Shown piece after piece: positions 32,946-44,079 of a stretch of DNA of 64,000 nt. This stretch comes from Symsagittifera roscoffensis (taxonomy: Eukaryota > Xenacoelomorpha > Acoela > Convolutidae), in assembly GCF_963678635.1 (NCBI RefSeq), contig NC_087063.1, positions 37,147,113-37,211,112 on the forward strand. The letters run 5' to 3'. A model generated the notes under the pieces. That model did no database searches. It was not told the origin of the DNA and saw only the letters and a program-made list of their open reading frames with translations. Both the position numbers and the translations under genes were made by a program. Position 1 is the first letter of the stretch; each line of letters starts with the position of its first letter.

Positions 32946-33123
32946 ATTTTGATTTGGATAGGGTTTTTTTTAATTGGCATATTTTACAACCATTGCATAA
33001 TACTTTGATCCAAATTGGTGCTTTGGGAAAATAAAACTTTTGGATAAAGTTAGAGTTTGTCTTTTCTGATCCTGAATGTCCTTTAGTGTGGAGGGTATGT
33101 GAAGTATTGAATGCTATTAACAT
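32946..33123 (-). pseudogene. Integrase HHCC zinc-binding domain of the giant retroelement, cut by the insertion
   Basis: The frame shows HTLHTKGHSGSEKTNSNFI then FYFPKAPIWIKVLCNGCKIC followed by QLKK: the H-x3-H...C-x2-C N-terminal domain of gypsy/retroviral integrases. It ends about ten residues later, where the terminal repeat of the 16.3-kb element begins. The catalytic core that should follow is not present on either side. Confidence 0.8.
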
Positions 33124-33373
33124 CGTACTTAAGAGTAGACATGGTACTTTAAAATCAGGTGTTTGATATTCTAAAATGTCTGTGTTTTCACGTATAGTAG
33201 TTTTTTTGAATTTTCAGAAGTATCTAAGGAGTGTTTTGTTTCCTAAGATTGTGGTATCAGCTTTTGTTGGCTTCGTTTTGTATTTGTGCCATAATTTTAG
33301 CTGTCTGATGACGGGGTCAAGATTTTGGTATTTTTGTAATAGTTCCAGTTGTTGGTAGGAAAATGTTTTCTAC

Positions 33374-34253
33374 TTATATTTTTGATAGGGGTATTGTATC
33401 AAGTGGGTCATGAAGATCAAAAACTTGATTTATCGTGTATTTTGAATCGCTTGGTAGCGATCCTGATAGATTTATGGTATCAGTTAGGTTTTCCTTTTCT
33501 ATTAAACGGAATGGGTACCTTTCATGTGGTTGTTGCTTAAGTCGTATTTGTTGAGTATTATTTTTGATCCAATATGAATACGGAATTGGCTTGAATGTAG
33601 ATGTTCCTAATAAATCAAACTCATAATGATTGTTTTGACAATCTAAATAGAGTAGAAAATGTTGTAGATTGTTTATTTGTGATTGATCTATGACAAATTT
33701 TACTGCATATTTACATTCTAATCGTGGTGAAGTTTCATCTTTGGCGAGATAAAAATTTTTTTTTTGTGGTATTTCAACTGTTGTTTTTCTTGTTAATAGT
33801 TCAGGTGGTGTTTTTCTACTAAGAGTATCAGGTAGTTCAAGGTTTTTTCCTGCTGTCCATACTCTGTGTAAGTTTGGAAATTTCATTAAAATTAGTTGAA
33901 ATCTATAAAGTCGATGGTTTGGATTCGATTTTTGTGTAAAAAGAAATATGATAGGTTTATGGTCTGTAAAGAGAACTGTTGGATGTTTGGATCCAAGTAT
34001 TAAAAATTCATATTCTGTAAAAGTGTGTATGATAGCTGTGCACTCTCTCATAAGGGTAGAGAGGCGTAATTCAGCTTGTGTAAATAGGCGAGATTTTACT
34101 GATATAAGATTCATTTTGTTTGTGCCATTGGGAGATTGTAATAATGCTGCTCCGATGCCAAAATTTGAAGCATCGCACATTGCATAAAATGGTTGATTTG
34201 GATCTGGGGTTGTGTTTGAAATTTGTTCTGTGAGAAGTTTTTGATTTCTTCAA
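33374..34253 (-). pseudogene. RNase H and connection region of the giant retroelement
   Basis: The 268-codon frame at 34180-33374 contains CDASNFGIGAALLQ (RNase H first Asp), SRLFTQAELRLSTLMREC (catalytic Glu region), TVLFTDHKPIIFLF (TDHKPL box) and GKNLELPDTLSR (the NxxADxLSR element near the end of gypsy RNase H). A poorly conserved linker follows, up to the integrase. This is the best-preserved part of pol and shows most active-site residues intact. Confidence 0.85.
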
Positions 34254-35260
34254 ATCGTGTTAGATGTTCTGTTGACCATTCAAAATTATTTTGTTGTCTA
34301 AGAATGTTATAAAATGGTCTTAAGTTTGATTGCGTTTTATATACGTATTTACTTAAGAAGTTTAACATTCCAAGAAATTCTTGGATTTTCTTTTTATTTG
34401 ATGGTAGTCGGAGTTTTTGAATTGCATCATTTCGTGATTTCAGTGTGTTTATAGTGTCTTTTTCTATGATGTGTTCAAGAAATTTTACGAGTGTTAAGAA
34501 AAAAGGTGATTTATCTGGGGCTACTTTCATGTTTTCGTTTTGTAGAGTTTGATGATATTTTTCTAGAACTATGAACAATTCATCTTTTGTTTGTGATTGC
34601 ATGAAAACATGGTCTAAAAATGTAATTGCATTTTTACTAAGTATGAGTGGTCTAAAAGTTTTACCTATGAAGGCTGAGAAATCTGCTGGTCCTATGGATA
34701 TGCCATAGACTAATCGATTAAAATCGTTTTGTTGATTTCCCATAACGAATTGCGGTTAATCGTCGTGACTTTTCATCTAGTGGCATTTGGTTATATGCAC
34801 TATTCATCTCAGCGGTTGTGAAATGTTTACCGTTTATTTTTGTTAAAATTATTTGGCTTGGTTCTATTGGCCAATTACATTTGGATTCATCAATTAGTGA
34901 ATTGAGGTAACTAGCATCTAGAACTATTTTTAATGATTCTCCTTTGGCGAGGATAAAAACAGGGTTAATAACGGTGTTTCTTTTTGGTTGTTCTCCTTTA
35001 TTTACTGGAGATATAATTTCGTATTAATCTAGAATGACAAGTAGTCTATTGACTTTGTCATGTAAATGAATTGGTTTTTTACTTGCTCTTTGTTTTTTGA
35101 AACCTGCGTCAGGTTTCAATTGTAAATGTAGTAGTGAATTTACGTAGTCAACGTCAAATTAAGATGTTGCATAAACTGTTGGATATCTTAAAAGTAAATC
35201 GGCTAATTTTTCAAATTCATTCTGTGTTAATTGGGAGTGTTGAAAATTGAACATTGTCAA
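34111..35260 (-). pseudogene. Reverse transcriptase of the giant retroelement (catalytic residues mutated)
   Basis: Fingers and palm are readable in two frames: NPVFILAKGESLKIVLDASY, LNSLIDESKCNW and TAEMNSAYNQMPL from 35240 to 34750, then after a frame change NRLVYGISIGPADFSAF, ITFLDHVFMQSQTKDELF and KKKIQEFLGMLNFLSKYV to 34111. In motif A the catalytic Asp is Glu (codon at 34808-34810). In the YxDD box the second Asp is His (box at 34609-34620). Stops also occur upstream. The enzyme is dead; the fold assignment is certain. Confidence 0.85.
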
Positions 35261-35269
35261 GAATTTTTG

Positions 35270-35800
35270 TTGTAGTTCTGTATAGTGTGATATTTTGAAT
35301 GTTGGTTGAAAATAAGGTGTTTTTTGAAATGGTTTGTGTTCCTTTTTTCATCACTTATTATATTATTTTTTGATAGTTCTTCATCGAGAATTGTTGATTG
35401 ACACATATCTAGTAGTTGTAATATATTATTCACTCTGTATGCTACTTCTTTTGTGGGAAAAGTTGTTGCATTAGTTTTGCAATATCCTAAGAGTCCTAAA
35501 GTAAGTTGATTTTGTATGGTGAACTGTTATACACGTGTAGAGAAATAAAATCGGAATTTGAGTTTTTCATCTATTTTATGGAAGAAATTGTTATTCTAAA
35601 AAACTTATGAATCGGTCTAAATTCAAAGTCTAATATATGGAGATGTTGTTTTTTTGGTTTTTGTCGTACTGGTGGACTTGTCTATGTCTATTGTATGATG
35701 AGTCTCTTGATCTATCCTTTGAATAAGGTCTGTTCCTAGGATAAGAATGAGAACTGGTATCAATCGAGTAATTCTGTCAGTTTGAAATTGATTGTGAATA
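35270..35800 (-). other. Expected protease region, unreadable
   Basis: Between gag and RT many stops occur in all minus frames. I see no convincing DTG/DSG protease motif. Confidence 0.4.
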
Positions 35801-35801
35801 A

Positions 35802-38800
35802 TTATTTCGTTAAAAGGGTATTTCTACTGTGTGATCGACTATAACGATTTTGTGAGGAATTTCGCGAATTTCGTGTACCTGGTGATCTAACTCTGTAGTT
35901 AGAACTATAAGGTGATTGATTTCTTGAATGATTTGAGCCATTTGGTAGTGGTTTTCTAGGGCTATTGTTACTATGAATGTTTTTGTTCGGCAACATTTGA
36001 TCTTTTTTCATGTATTGATAGAATGATTTATTTGGTTCTTTGTACTTTTGTGGTTTATTTTGATTGTCTTGCTGTTTTTGTCTGCATTCAGCAATACTGT
36101 GTCCTTATCTTTGGCAATAGTTACACCATCTTGTAAATGATGGTTTACCTTTAAAATTTGGATTTTTCTCATATATATTCAGAAATTCAGTGATTTTTTT
36201 TGGATAAATCTGTGTCTAAATTATGTATATTATTTATTTGTGTTGTTGTAGTTTGAATATTATTAACGTACAGTAATTTGAGGTTTTCTGTTTCTTCTAG
36301 TTTCATAGTGATTTCTGTTTGTTCTAGTTTATCTACTAGTTTTCTCAAATCTAGATCTGGTTCTCGAATTGAGGAAGGATGTGATGCTCTCTTTTTAATT
36401 GAATTTTTTTGTAATTGAGGTGTTGGAGTCATCATTAAAATTTCTCTCATTTTTGTGTTTTTATAATCATGAGTATTTTGTGAATATACTTTTCGGACTA
36501 GTGTTTCGATCCTTACTGCTAGTTGTTTGATCGTTTCATTAGGTAGTCTACGAATTTCATTACATAAAACTCTTTGATGTTGTTTGTTCCTTTCTGAATC
36601 AAACATTTTTGAAAATTCTTGTGTGAATCTTTTCCAATATGATTTTATTTCTATAGGTAGAACTGAAAACCATTTTTGAGCTGCGCCATCAATCGTGGTT
36701 TGTATTAACGCTGTTCGTCTATGTATCCAATTTTGGTGAAGTGGCGTATTTATGGGTTCAGGTCCTATGTTTAAAACTAAATTTGCTGTGAATGCATTTA
36801 AATAATCTTCTACAGAATAATCAGGATCTGTGCCAGTGAATACCGTCAAAGGCTTGTTTGATTGTATTGATGATCCACCCATGAGGTATGGATTCATAGT
36901 CATCTGTAGTGATTCTACGGCATTTGGCATTTGTGAAAAATTTGTGAGTTGACTTTTTGTGATTTTGTGTTGTTGTAAATAATAGGGTGGTGAGATTTCA
37001 TTTTGCATTTGTGTTGGTTGATAATAATCTGTGTTAATTGGGTTTTGCCTTAATATTGGTTGATATGATGTGTATAGATTGGGTTTTGCGTTTGCAATGG
37101 TTAGTGATTTTGTGTATTAGCTAGGTTTTGTGAGTAAAAATTTGTATGTTGGGATGCTTGATTTGGTCGAGGTGGTTTTGCACGGTATTCTTGTGTATAT
37201 GGTGCAAAAATATCTGATTGATAATAATCATCATCATTTGATGATAGATAATTAGGTGTATAGTAAGGTGTATTGTGTTTACCTTGGTTTTGTTCATTAT
37301 TTTTACTCTGTTGAAAAAATGGATAGTTTTCACTTTGGTGTAGTGAATTGCGTGTGTAGTCATGAGAATTTACTGAATTTGTTATTGGTTGTCCAAAATT
37401 TTGTCTTTGTGAAAATATATGATTTCGAGTTTTTTTATTTGGGCGAAAAGATTTAGATCTTTGCGGTCTAATTTCATAATTATAATTGTGTTCTGCAAAG
37501 TTATTTTTAGTGAATGTTCTTTGTTTTTGTATCGGTTTCATCATTGGTCTAAATAGTTGATAACTCACATGTGGGTATCTTGGTTCAATGGTGGGCTTAA
37601 CCGTAGATTGTTGTGTTACTTGTGGTAAGATTGGATTTTTTGGTCTTGGAGTTGTAAGATTTGGATGTATTGGTGAGATACTTTGTTGTGCTGTTGTTAC
37701 TACTGTGGTAACTACTTCTTCATTTGTGAAATGTGATGATGTTTGAATATCTTGTTGTGTGAGATTCCTAGTTCCATTTAAACTTGCTTGTTGTGAGACA
37801 GTTGAATTTAAACTATTATTGCCTGTTCTATCGGGTAGAAATGAATTATAGTTTAAAGGTGTTGAATCAGTAGTGATTGGATATACCTTAAAATAGTCTT
37901 TGTTTATAGATATTGTGCCAATGGCTTGACTTGAAATATCTGTTGGTATGTTAATGAATAATGTATGAGACCATTCAGAGTCCTAAACATAATCTGAATC
38001 TTCTGCTAATCATCTGTTGAATTTTGGGGTCTGAAATTCTTTTTTGCTTGTGAGATTAAATCAAGATTATGTGCGAAATAATCTATGATAAACCATGCTA
38101 AGATTTTTTGTAAATCGTGTTTAACATTTTAACATTTTGTGAACCGTCGTTACTGGTTAAATTTTCACGGATTGTATTTAATTATTCGGAAAATATCGTG
38201 ATTTTGTGTCTTACAGTTGTATGTTTTGATGTTTGAACTGGTGAAGTTCCTTAGGATTCTGGTTTTTCTAATATAGATAAATAGCTATAAATTATTCGAA
38301 ATACTTCATTAGTAAAAATTGAATTTACTCTTTGTGAATTTTGGTTTTATATTTTTTATGTATTTTATGAATACTTTTGAAAAGTCTATATCTACGTCGT
38401 CTGTTTGAAGTAGATACCGACCATGAAATTTGTTTGTGCTCTGTAATTCTATGGTTTAGATTCCGTGTGTTGTGTTGGTGTACATATTCCTTTGAGGTAG
38501 TGGTCGACAATTTGTCTTTTGATTTTTACTTCTGGAAATTCTGCTGCGCATGGACTAACTCCTCGTTTTAAATAAATTTGCTTTTAAATTTTGACAAAAA
38601 TTTGGTTGTCCTCTATCATCAGTGAGGGAAGTGATTATAAATGGAATGATGGAGTTTTCATCTTCACTTTCTTCATATTGACTCTTTTTTGTGCTTTATG
38701 ATTGTCAATTTGTAACTTTCTGTGTATTTTTTTGGTTGATTCCAATTGTATAATCGTACTGGTCTGTTTTTGTATGTGTTTTTTTTCTTCGTTTTCCTTG

Positions 38801-39127
38801 TATTGATGAATGTGATGTGGTTTCTGAGTCAGAAAAAAATAATGTATCATTAACTGGGTAATACTTATTTATTGAGTCTTTTTATCTATAAAGTTCTTGT
38901 AAATGACTTGTTTCTGATTCGGAGAATGCGTTTCTTTGTTATGAAAATTCTTTTCGTGTAATTTGTCTTTGTTTGCCTAAAATTTTTCGTTTGATTGTTT
39001 GTCGTTTGGTTCTAATATATAATGTTGACTGTATGTGTGGAGTGATTACGAGATCATTTTTCTCGTTGTTTATTTCACAGTTGTGTAATATGATTGTTTG
39101 TTTATTTCCTAAATTATCTAGTGACAT
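35802..39127 (-). pseudogene. gag: gag of the giant retroelement, very long (about 1,100 codons), broken
   Basis: It starts at ATG 39127 (MSLDNLGNKQTIILHNCEIN); the same start is preserved in the fragment at 42057, where a Lys codon replaces the TAA at 38939. It continues through an acidic Ser-rich part, a segment at about 38570-38330, and a Gln/Asn/Pro-rich region (37980-37100). A capsid-like frame follows at 37008-36187 (FTGTDPDYSVEDYLNAFTAN... HRTALIQTTIDGAAQKWFS), typical of gypsy gag. A CCHC zinc knuckle (36125-36084, C-x2-C-x4-H-x4-C) is perfect in spacing but carries TAA at 36105-36107. An Arg/Ser-rich tail (36011-35802) ends it. Frameshifts separate the parts. Capsid, knuckle and RS-tail order supports gag. 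Confidence 0.75.
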
Positions 39128-39129
39128 TA

Positions 39130-40011
39130 GGTTTAAGATGACGAATGTAATATTTGGATTATTGATTTTTAATGCATAAACTGTTAGTTTTTACAATTTT
39201 TTCAGCTTAGCTTAACTTGGGTCTTGTTTTTTAGGGTTGGAAAGAAAAGCATATATCGATTTCGAAGAATGATTGTTACTTTCTCGTGGCTGGTCTAAGT
39301 TAAGGTGTTAAATTATTTAATCTAACTTAGGGGCAAGGGTTGTGTTCAATAGTTGGAGAATAGTAAATCGATCCACAAGGTTAAGGTATAATTAGAACAC
39401 AAGTAGTTCGTTAGATACTATTTTAAACTTACTAAGTTTAAGTATTATCCTGGCTGAGGTAAGAGGGGGGATCAAGTGAAGAAAGAATAACCGAAGTTCT
39501 TCACTGTTTATCCTAATTAGAATGGTTAGTGTTATTGAAAAATTTCTGTTAGTACTGGGTCATAGGAAGGGTTGGATAGTGAATCGAAGTTTTAGGTCGT
39601 TAGACACTATGCTAAGTGTGTGGGGGAGATTTTATCAATTATTATTGTACAATAATAGGTTTAGCGCCTGTAATTATCGGTGAAGAATTTTCTTCAATGA
39701 AACTATGCCTGTAAATGAAAATGTAACATCATTGCTAATAATACTCTAAAAATGACAGTTTGCGTTGGCTTTTGCCGTACGACCATGAAACTTATGGGTA
39801 AGTTCCGTTGTAGTCGTATATTGTCTCTTGTTCGAGGTCTTCTTCCAATACCGGGGAGTTCTCGTATTGTTCGGAATGACGGCTCTGATCTTTTGAGTCG
39901 TAGAGACATTTCAATTAAATTATTGTCTTGTAACATTTTTGTGAATGTTTGTCTAATTTTAATCTATTTTTGGTTAGCTCTAAGCTATTTTATTCCTAAA
40001 TGTCTTATTCG
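39130..40011 (-). other. 5' leader of the giant retroelement
   Basis: Untranslated leader between PBS and gag start, about 880 bases. The part from 39130 to 39640 is repeated at 42060-42560. Packaging or dimer signals cannot be recognised by eye. Confidence 0.5.
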
Positions 40012-40029
40012 AGACTTATGGTCGCACCA
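40012..40029 (-). promoter_or_regulatory. tRNA primer binding site
   Basis: Two bases inside the right LTR the minus strand reads TGGTGCGACCATAAGTCTC, beginning TGG as expected for pairing with a tRNA CCA 3' end. The pairing tRNA end (gagacttatggtcgcacca) is preceded by ttc on the plus strand, resembling a T-loop, but the tRNA identity is not determined. Confidence 0.65.
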
Positions 40030-40031
40030 GA

Positions 40032-40409
40032 TGAGTTGGAACGGATGGTTTAACTCACAGAGTAATTTCAGATAAGGTACACCGTTTGCTCGTCACGCTA
40101 TCTTGTTTTCGGCCGGATAGATTCGTGCAACTTCTTAGTCTAATACCGATCTTAATCTTAGTCTTTTATCTCTTAGTCTCAATAGATCTAGAGTATACTG
40201 GTTAGTTACGAGTTGGTCTCTTGGAAATGGCAACTAAGCTGCAAGTTAAATTCAGAATGCTCTGGTGCTGAAACTACAAGTAATTTCATCACTTACAAAT
40301 AAATGGGTTGTTAGTTAGATAGAGTATGATTGGTTAGTCTTCAATATTTTATAGGGATAAAATATCTAATTTATAACCAATAATAATATATAGTTTGGAT
40401 CAGGCTCCA
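40032..40409 (-). repeat. 5' LTR of the giant retroelement
   Basis: Direct match of 8141-8511. Minus strand begins TGGAGCCTGATCC and ends TTCCAACTCA. The left LTR lacks a few bases (ggatagatt at 40115-40125), and substitutions are scattered, so the two have diverged since insertion. Confidence 0.9.
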
Positions 40410-40559
40410 CACCACCTGTTATTACTTACATTGTGTCATCTTACCCCTTTTCAGCTTGCCTGTTACAATTACGTCTAGTTTTCACTGTCGAAGAAAGCAA
40501 CGATTCAATTGTGCTCGAAATATTTTTTCATCTGCTTTACTTCGACCTGTCTTCAACAT

Positions 40560-41235
40560 AACAATTTGCAACAACAGACAATGATCTAACAAGTATGGAC
40601 ACTCTAAGCTCAAATACAAACATGCGAAGCCCTGAATGTTTCGACTGCCTTTTAAGATTTTATGGAGCAGTAATAACATTATAAAATTAAATGTAATGAC
40701 AAGACTGCTCGTATCGGGGCGAAGCCCTGAATGTTCCAACTGCCTTTTAAGGTTTATGAAGCACTAATAAAATTTAAAAATTAATTGAAATAAAACGAAA
40801 TGAAATTTTTTTTTCTTCTAAAACTTGAAATTTTTAAATGAAAATCATCACCCCAAACGTCGTTTAAAGTGTAAAAGGATAGATTTCGCTCCTTGTAATA
40901 AATCAATTATGTCAAATAAACTTTTTTCAACCAATTTGGAAAGATTTCTAAGACGGATTAACTCTCCGCTTACTCGTTAATAGCGCGGATTATATTGCGC
41001 GTTAATTGTCACAAATTGGTCAAAATGGTCAGAATGGCAATCTTTAAACCTTTTTCATAAGTTTACGAAAAATAATCACAGCTGAAATATTTTTTCAAAT
41101 TTAGGCTCAAGACAACAATGACTTTTGAATGATATAAAAAATTCCGACAAAAATGGCTAGTTTAAAAGTCGAAACTTGTCTGAAGTAAAAAAACCCATCC
41201 CGAGCACAAATATTCCGTTACTTTCGCTTCAAAAA
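40560..41235 (+). repeat. Foldback-family repeat, left copy
   Basis: 40690-41230 is matched in reverse complement by about 44690-45240. Shared landmarks are gactgctcgtatcgg, ttccaactgccttttaaggttt, ttcaaccaatttgga, ctccgcttactcgttaatagcgcg and ccgagcacaaatattccgtt. A shorter tandem copy of its end lies at 40610-40690. Confidence 0.8.
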
Positions 41236-41619
41236 TTGGAACAAAAATTCAGCTCCGAGCAGTGTGTTAGTGATGGCGAATAGTATCGCTTTGTAATTTA
41301 AAGCGCGTGTGGGAGAGATTTTCGAAAAAAAATTGTATATAAGTTTCCAGCTTTTATCGAGCTTTCGAGTCAAAACTACTTCAAACACCCTAAACAGCAC
41401 CCTAGGTAGGTTTTATTCTGCTTTTAGACCGAGCTGATTTGTTCTGCTTTTAGACAAAATTTAACCCATGCTCTAGATTCTGAGGCCCTGCCAGCGGCTG
41501 TATGGCTCAGTTTATATATTATACAAAACAAGAATGACTTAACTACTGATTGATCAAAAAGCTGTGGTTAATGTTATGATAGGATGAGTACTAACTTGTC
41601 AGTTGTAGTCATTTTATTT

Positions 41620-43400
41620 GAAATAAATGTAAATTTTATGGCGAGTTGCTTCATTGCCCATAGTTTCTAGATAGTTTTGTTAGTTTCTGTGGTGGTATTT
41701 TGTTCTTTGTTGGTTAAAATTAAGATTTTGATGAGTAGCAATTTTTAATGATCGTTATATTTATGGCTATTGTGTTTCGTAGTTTTTAAATTTTTTTGTT
41801 GATAACGGTTTTGAGGACAATCAAATCTAGGTATCAGTTATCTAGGATTCGGAGAATGCGTTTCTTTGTTTTGAAAATCCTTTTCGTGTAATTTGTCTTT
41901 GTTTGCTTAAAATTTTTCGTTTGATTGTTTGTCGTTTGGTTCTAATATATCCTATTGACTGTCTGTGTGGAGTGATTACGAGATCATTTTTCTCGTTGTT
42001 TATTTCACAGTTGTGTAATATGATTGTTTGCTTATTTCCTAAATTGTCTAGTGACATAAGGTTTAGGATTACGGATGTAATATTTGGATTATTGATTTTT
42101 AATGCATAAACTGTTAGTTCTTACAATTTTTTCGGCTTAGCCTAACTTGGGTCTTGTTTTTTAGGATTGGAGAGAAAAGTATATATCGACTCCTGAGAAT
42201 GATTGTTACTTTCTGGTGACTAGTCTAAGTTAAGGTGTTAACTTACTTAATCTTACTTAGGGGTAGTGATTGTGTTCAAGGGTTGGAGAATAGTAAATCG
42301 ATTCACAAGGTTCAGGTATAATTAGAACACAAGTAGTTTGTTAGATACTATTTTAAACTTACTAAGTTTAAGTACTATCCTGGCTGAGGTAAGAGGGGGG
42401 ATCAAGTGAAGAAAGAATAACCGAAGTTCTTCACTGTTTATCCTAATTAGAATGGTTAGTGTTATTGAAAAATTTCTGTTAGCCCTGGGTCATAGGAAGG
42501 GTTGGATAGTGAATCGAAGTTTTAGGTCGTTAGACACTATGCTAAGTGTGTGGGGGAGATCCAAGGATAAGCCTTGATGATCAAGAATTATTTTAATGAT
42601 ATATAAATTAGTTTAGATAAAAGTGAAATGGAGATCCAAGGAAAGCCTTGATGATCTATTAAGTTCAAAAGGTTTAATTTAGGTAAAAGTTAAGATCATT
42701 TTAAGGTTCTTTTATTTTTTGGTTTGTTGTTAGTTTTTTCCTTGCCTTTATGCCATTCGTTTTCAGGTTTTGCTTATTTGATTTTCGTTTTCTCCGCTTT
42801 TGCTTTTTGAAATCTGATGGGCCGACATAAATTAACAAAGCTGCTCTCCCTGAATGATTCGAATGACTACTACTTTTCAAACTCCATTCAATAATGTTAA
42901 GCGTTGAGAAAATTTATTCAAATCCGGAGACGAATAAAAAAAAATAATTTTGTGAGTTTTTTTTCAATAAACACTAACCCATAATCTGTGAAAAGTACAA
43001 AATGGTAAGTTTTGCAAACATCAAACCTTTATTCAGACTAATAGCATCAATCAATATCACGACTCAATCCAACTTGGAACGATTTGCTAACTGCCAAGCT
43101 GGGAACGAAACCATCCTGATTAAATTTTAAGAACAGGATCATAACCGACTGAATTTTAAGATGTTTTTTTTTATGGCGGGAAACAAATGTAATTTTATGG
43201 CGGGTTGCTTCGGTTACCATAGTTTCTCATTAGTTTTTAGTTTCAGTAGTGGTATTTTTTTTCTTTGTTGGTTTAAATAAGGATTTTGATGAGCAACACT
43301 TGTTAATGATTGTTTTATTTATGGCTAGTGTGTTTTGTAGTTTTTAAATTTGTTTGAGGACACCGGTTTTGAGGACAATCAAATCTAGGTATCAAAAATG
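41620..43400 (+). repeat. Direct repeat pair (about 215 bp) at 41620-41835 and 43185-43400
   Basis: Both contain aaatgtaattttatggcg(a/g)gttgcttc and end gttttgaggacaatcaaatctaggtatca. The intervening sequence holds the leader fragment and half of another repeat pair, so these may be ends of an older inserted unit. Confidence 0.75.
41840..42560 (-). pseudogene. Second, truncated copy of the giant element's leader and gag start
   Basis: About 720 bases align with 38925-39645, including gag ATG at 42057 and 71 codons (MSLDNLGNKQTIILHNCEIN...). It lacks the TAA that stops the first copy. It is cut at 41840 and ends at 42560 in ggatccaagg-type sequence, with no LTR. It shows that more than one copy of this family landed here. 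Confidence 0.85.
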
Positions 43401-44035
43401 AGTTTTTAGCGAAAAAATACACAAAATTTTTTGTTCCATGTTGTCCCATTCTTTGTATCTGCTGTTTTGTGAAAGTTTTTTGTGCTTCTATTGCATACCT
43501 TCACCTTCTGAAGCTGTTTTGCTGTATTTATTTTGTATTGTAGTGTTATATATATATATAAATAGGATCATTTTAAAGTTTTTCGTTTTTTGGTTTGTAG
43601 TTAACTTTTTCCTTGCCCTTATGTCATTAGTTTTCAGGTTTTGTTTATTCGATATTCGTTTTACTTGGTTTTGCTTTTTCTTTTGAATCTGATGTGTCGA
43701 CAAAACTTAATAAAGCTTCTCTCACTGAATGATCCGATTGACTACCTTCTAACATCTATTGAATAATCTTAAACTTTGGAAAAATTTGTTCAATTTCAGA
43801 AACGAATCATAAAAAAAATGTTGTAATTTTTTTTTCAAAAAGCACTACCCCATAAGCTATGAAAAGTACAAAACGATAATTTTGCAAACATCAAACCTGT
43901 ATTTAGACCTATTAGCATCAATCAATAAGCTCGACTCAATCCAGCTGGGAACCATTTGCTAACTGTCAAACTGGGAACAAAACAAAACTGAATGATTAAA
44001 TTTTAAGAACAAGACCATAACCGACTGAATTTAAC
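42690..44035 (+). repeat. Direct repeat pair (about 470 bp) at 42690-43165 and 43564-44035
   Basis: The copies share gatcattttaa(g/a)gtt, ccttgccttatg, gactactttttcaaactcc-type sequence, gcaaacatcaaacct, gactcaatccaactgggaac and cataaccgactgaattt, with about 15-20% differences. No coding content. Confidence 0.8.
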
Positions 44036-44079
44036 GGAAAAACAAACAGCATTAGAGTTACTTTAATATCCCTAGGACA

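Larger units (their letters stand above)
8141..40409 (-). mobile_element. Giant LTR retroelement (Ty3/gypsy-retrovirus type), interrupted by a 16.3-kb insertion
   Basis: Two direct LTRs (8141-8511 and 40032-40409) bound a minus-strand element. A primer binding site lies next to the right LTR. The order from right to left is leader, gag (39.1-35.8 kb), RT (35.2-34.1), RNase H and linker (34.2-33.4), integrase HHCC domain (33.1-32.95), [insert 32945-16603], integrase C-terminus (16.6-16.0), hydrophobic ORF, Pro/Ser/Thr-rich ORF, env-like glycoprotein, second Pro/Ser/Thr-rich ORF, further ORFs, left LTR. Without the insert it is about 15.9 kb, much longer than the usual 5-10 kb. All large genes carry stops or frameshifts. 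Flanks tacc / cacc are only a near match, so the target duplication is not clean. Confidence 0.85.
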
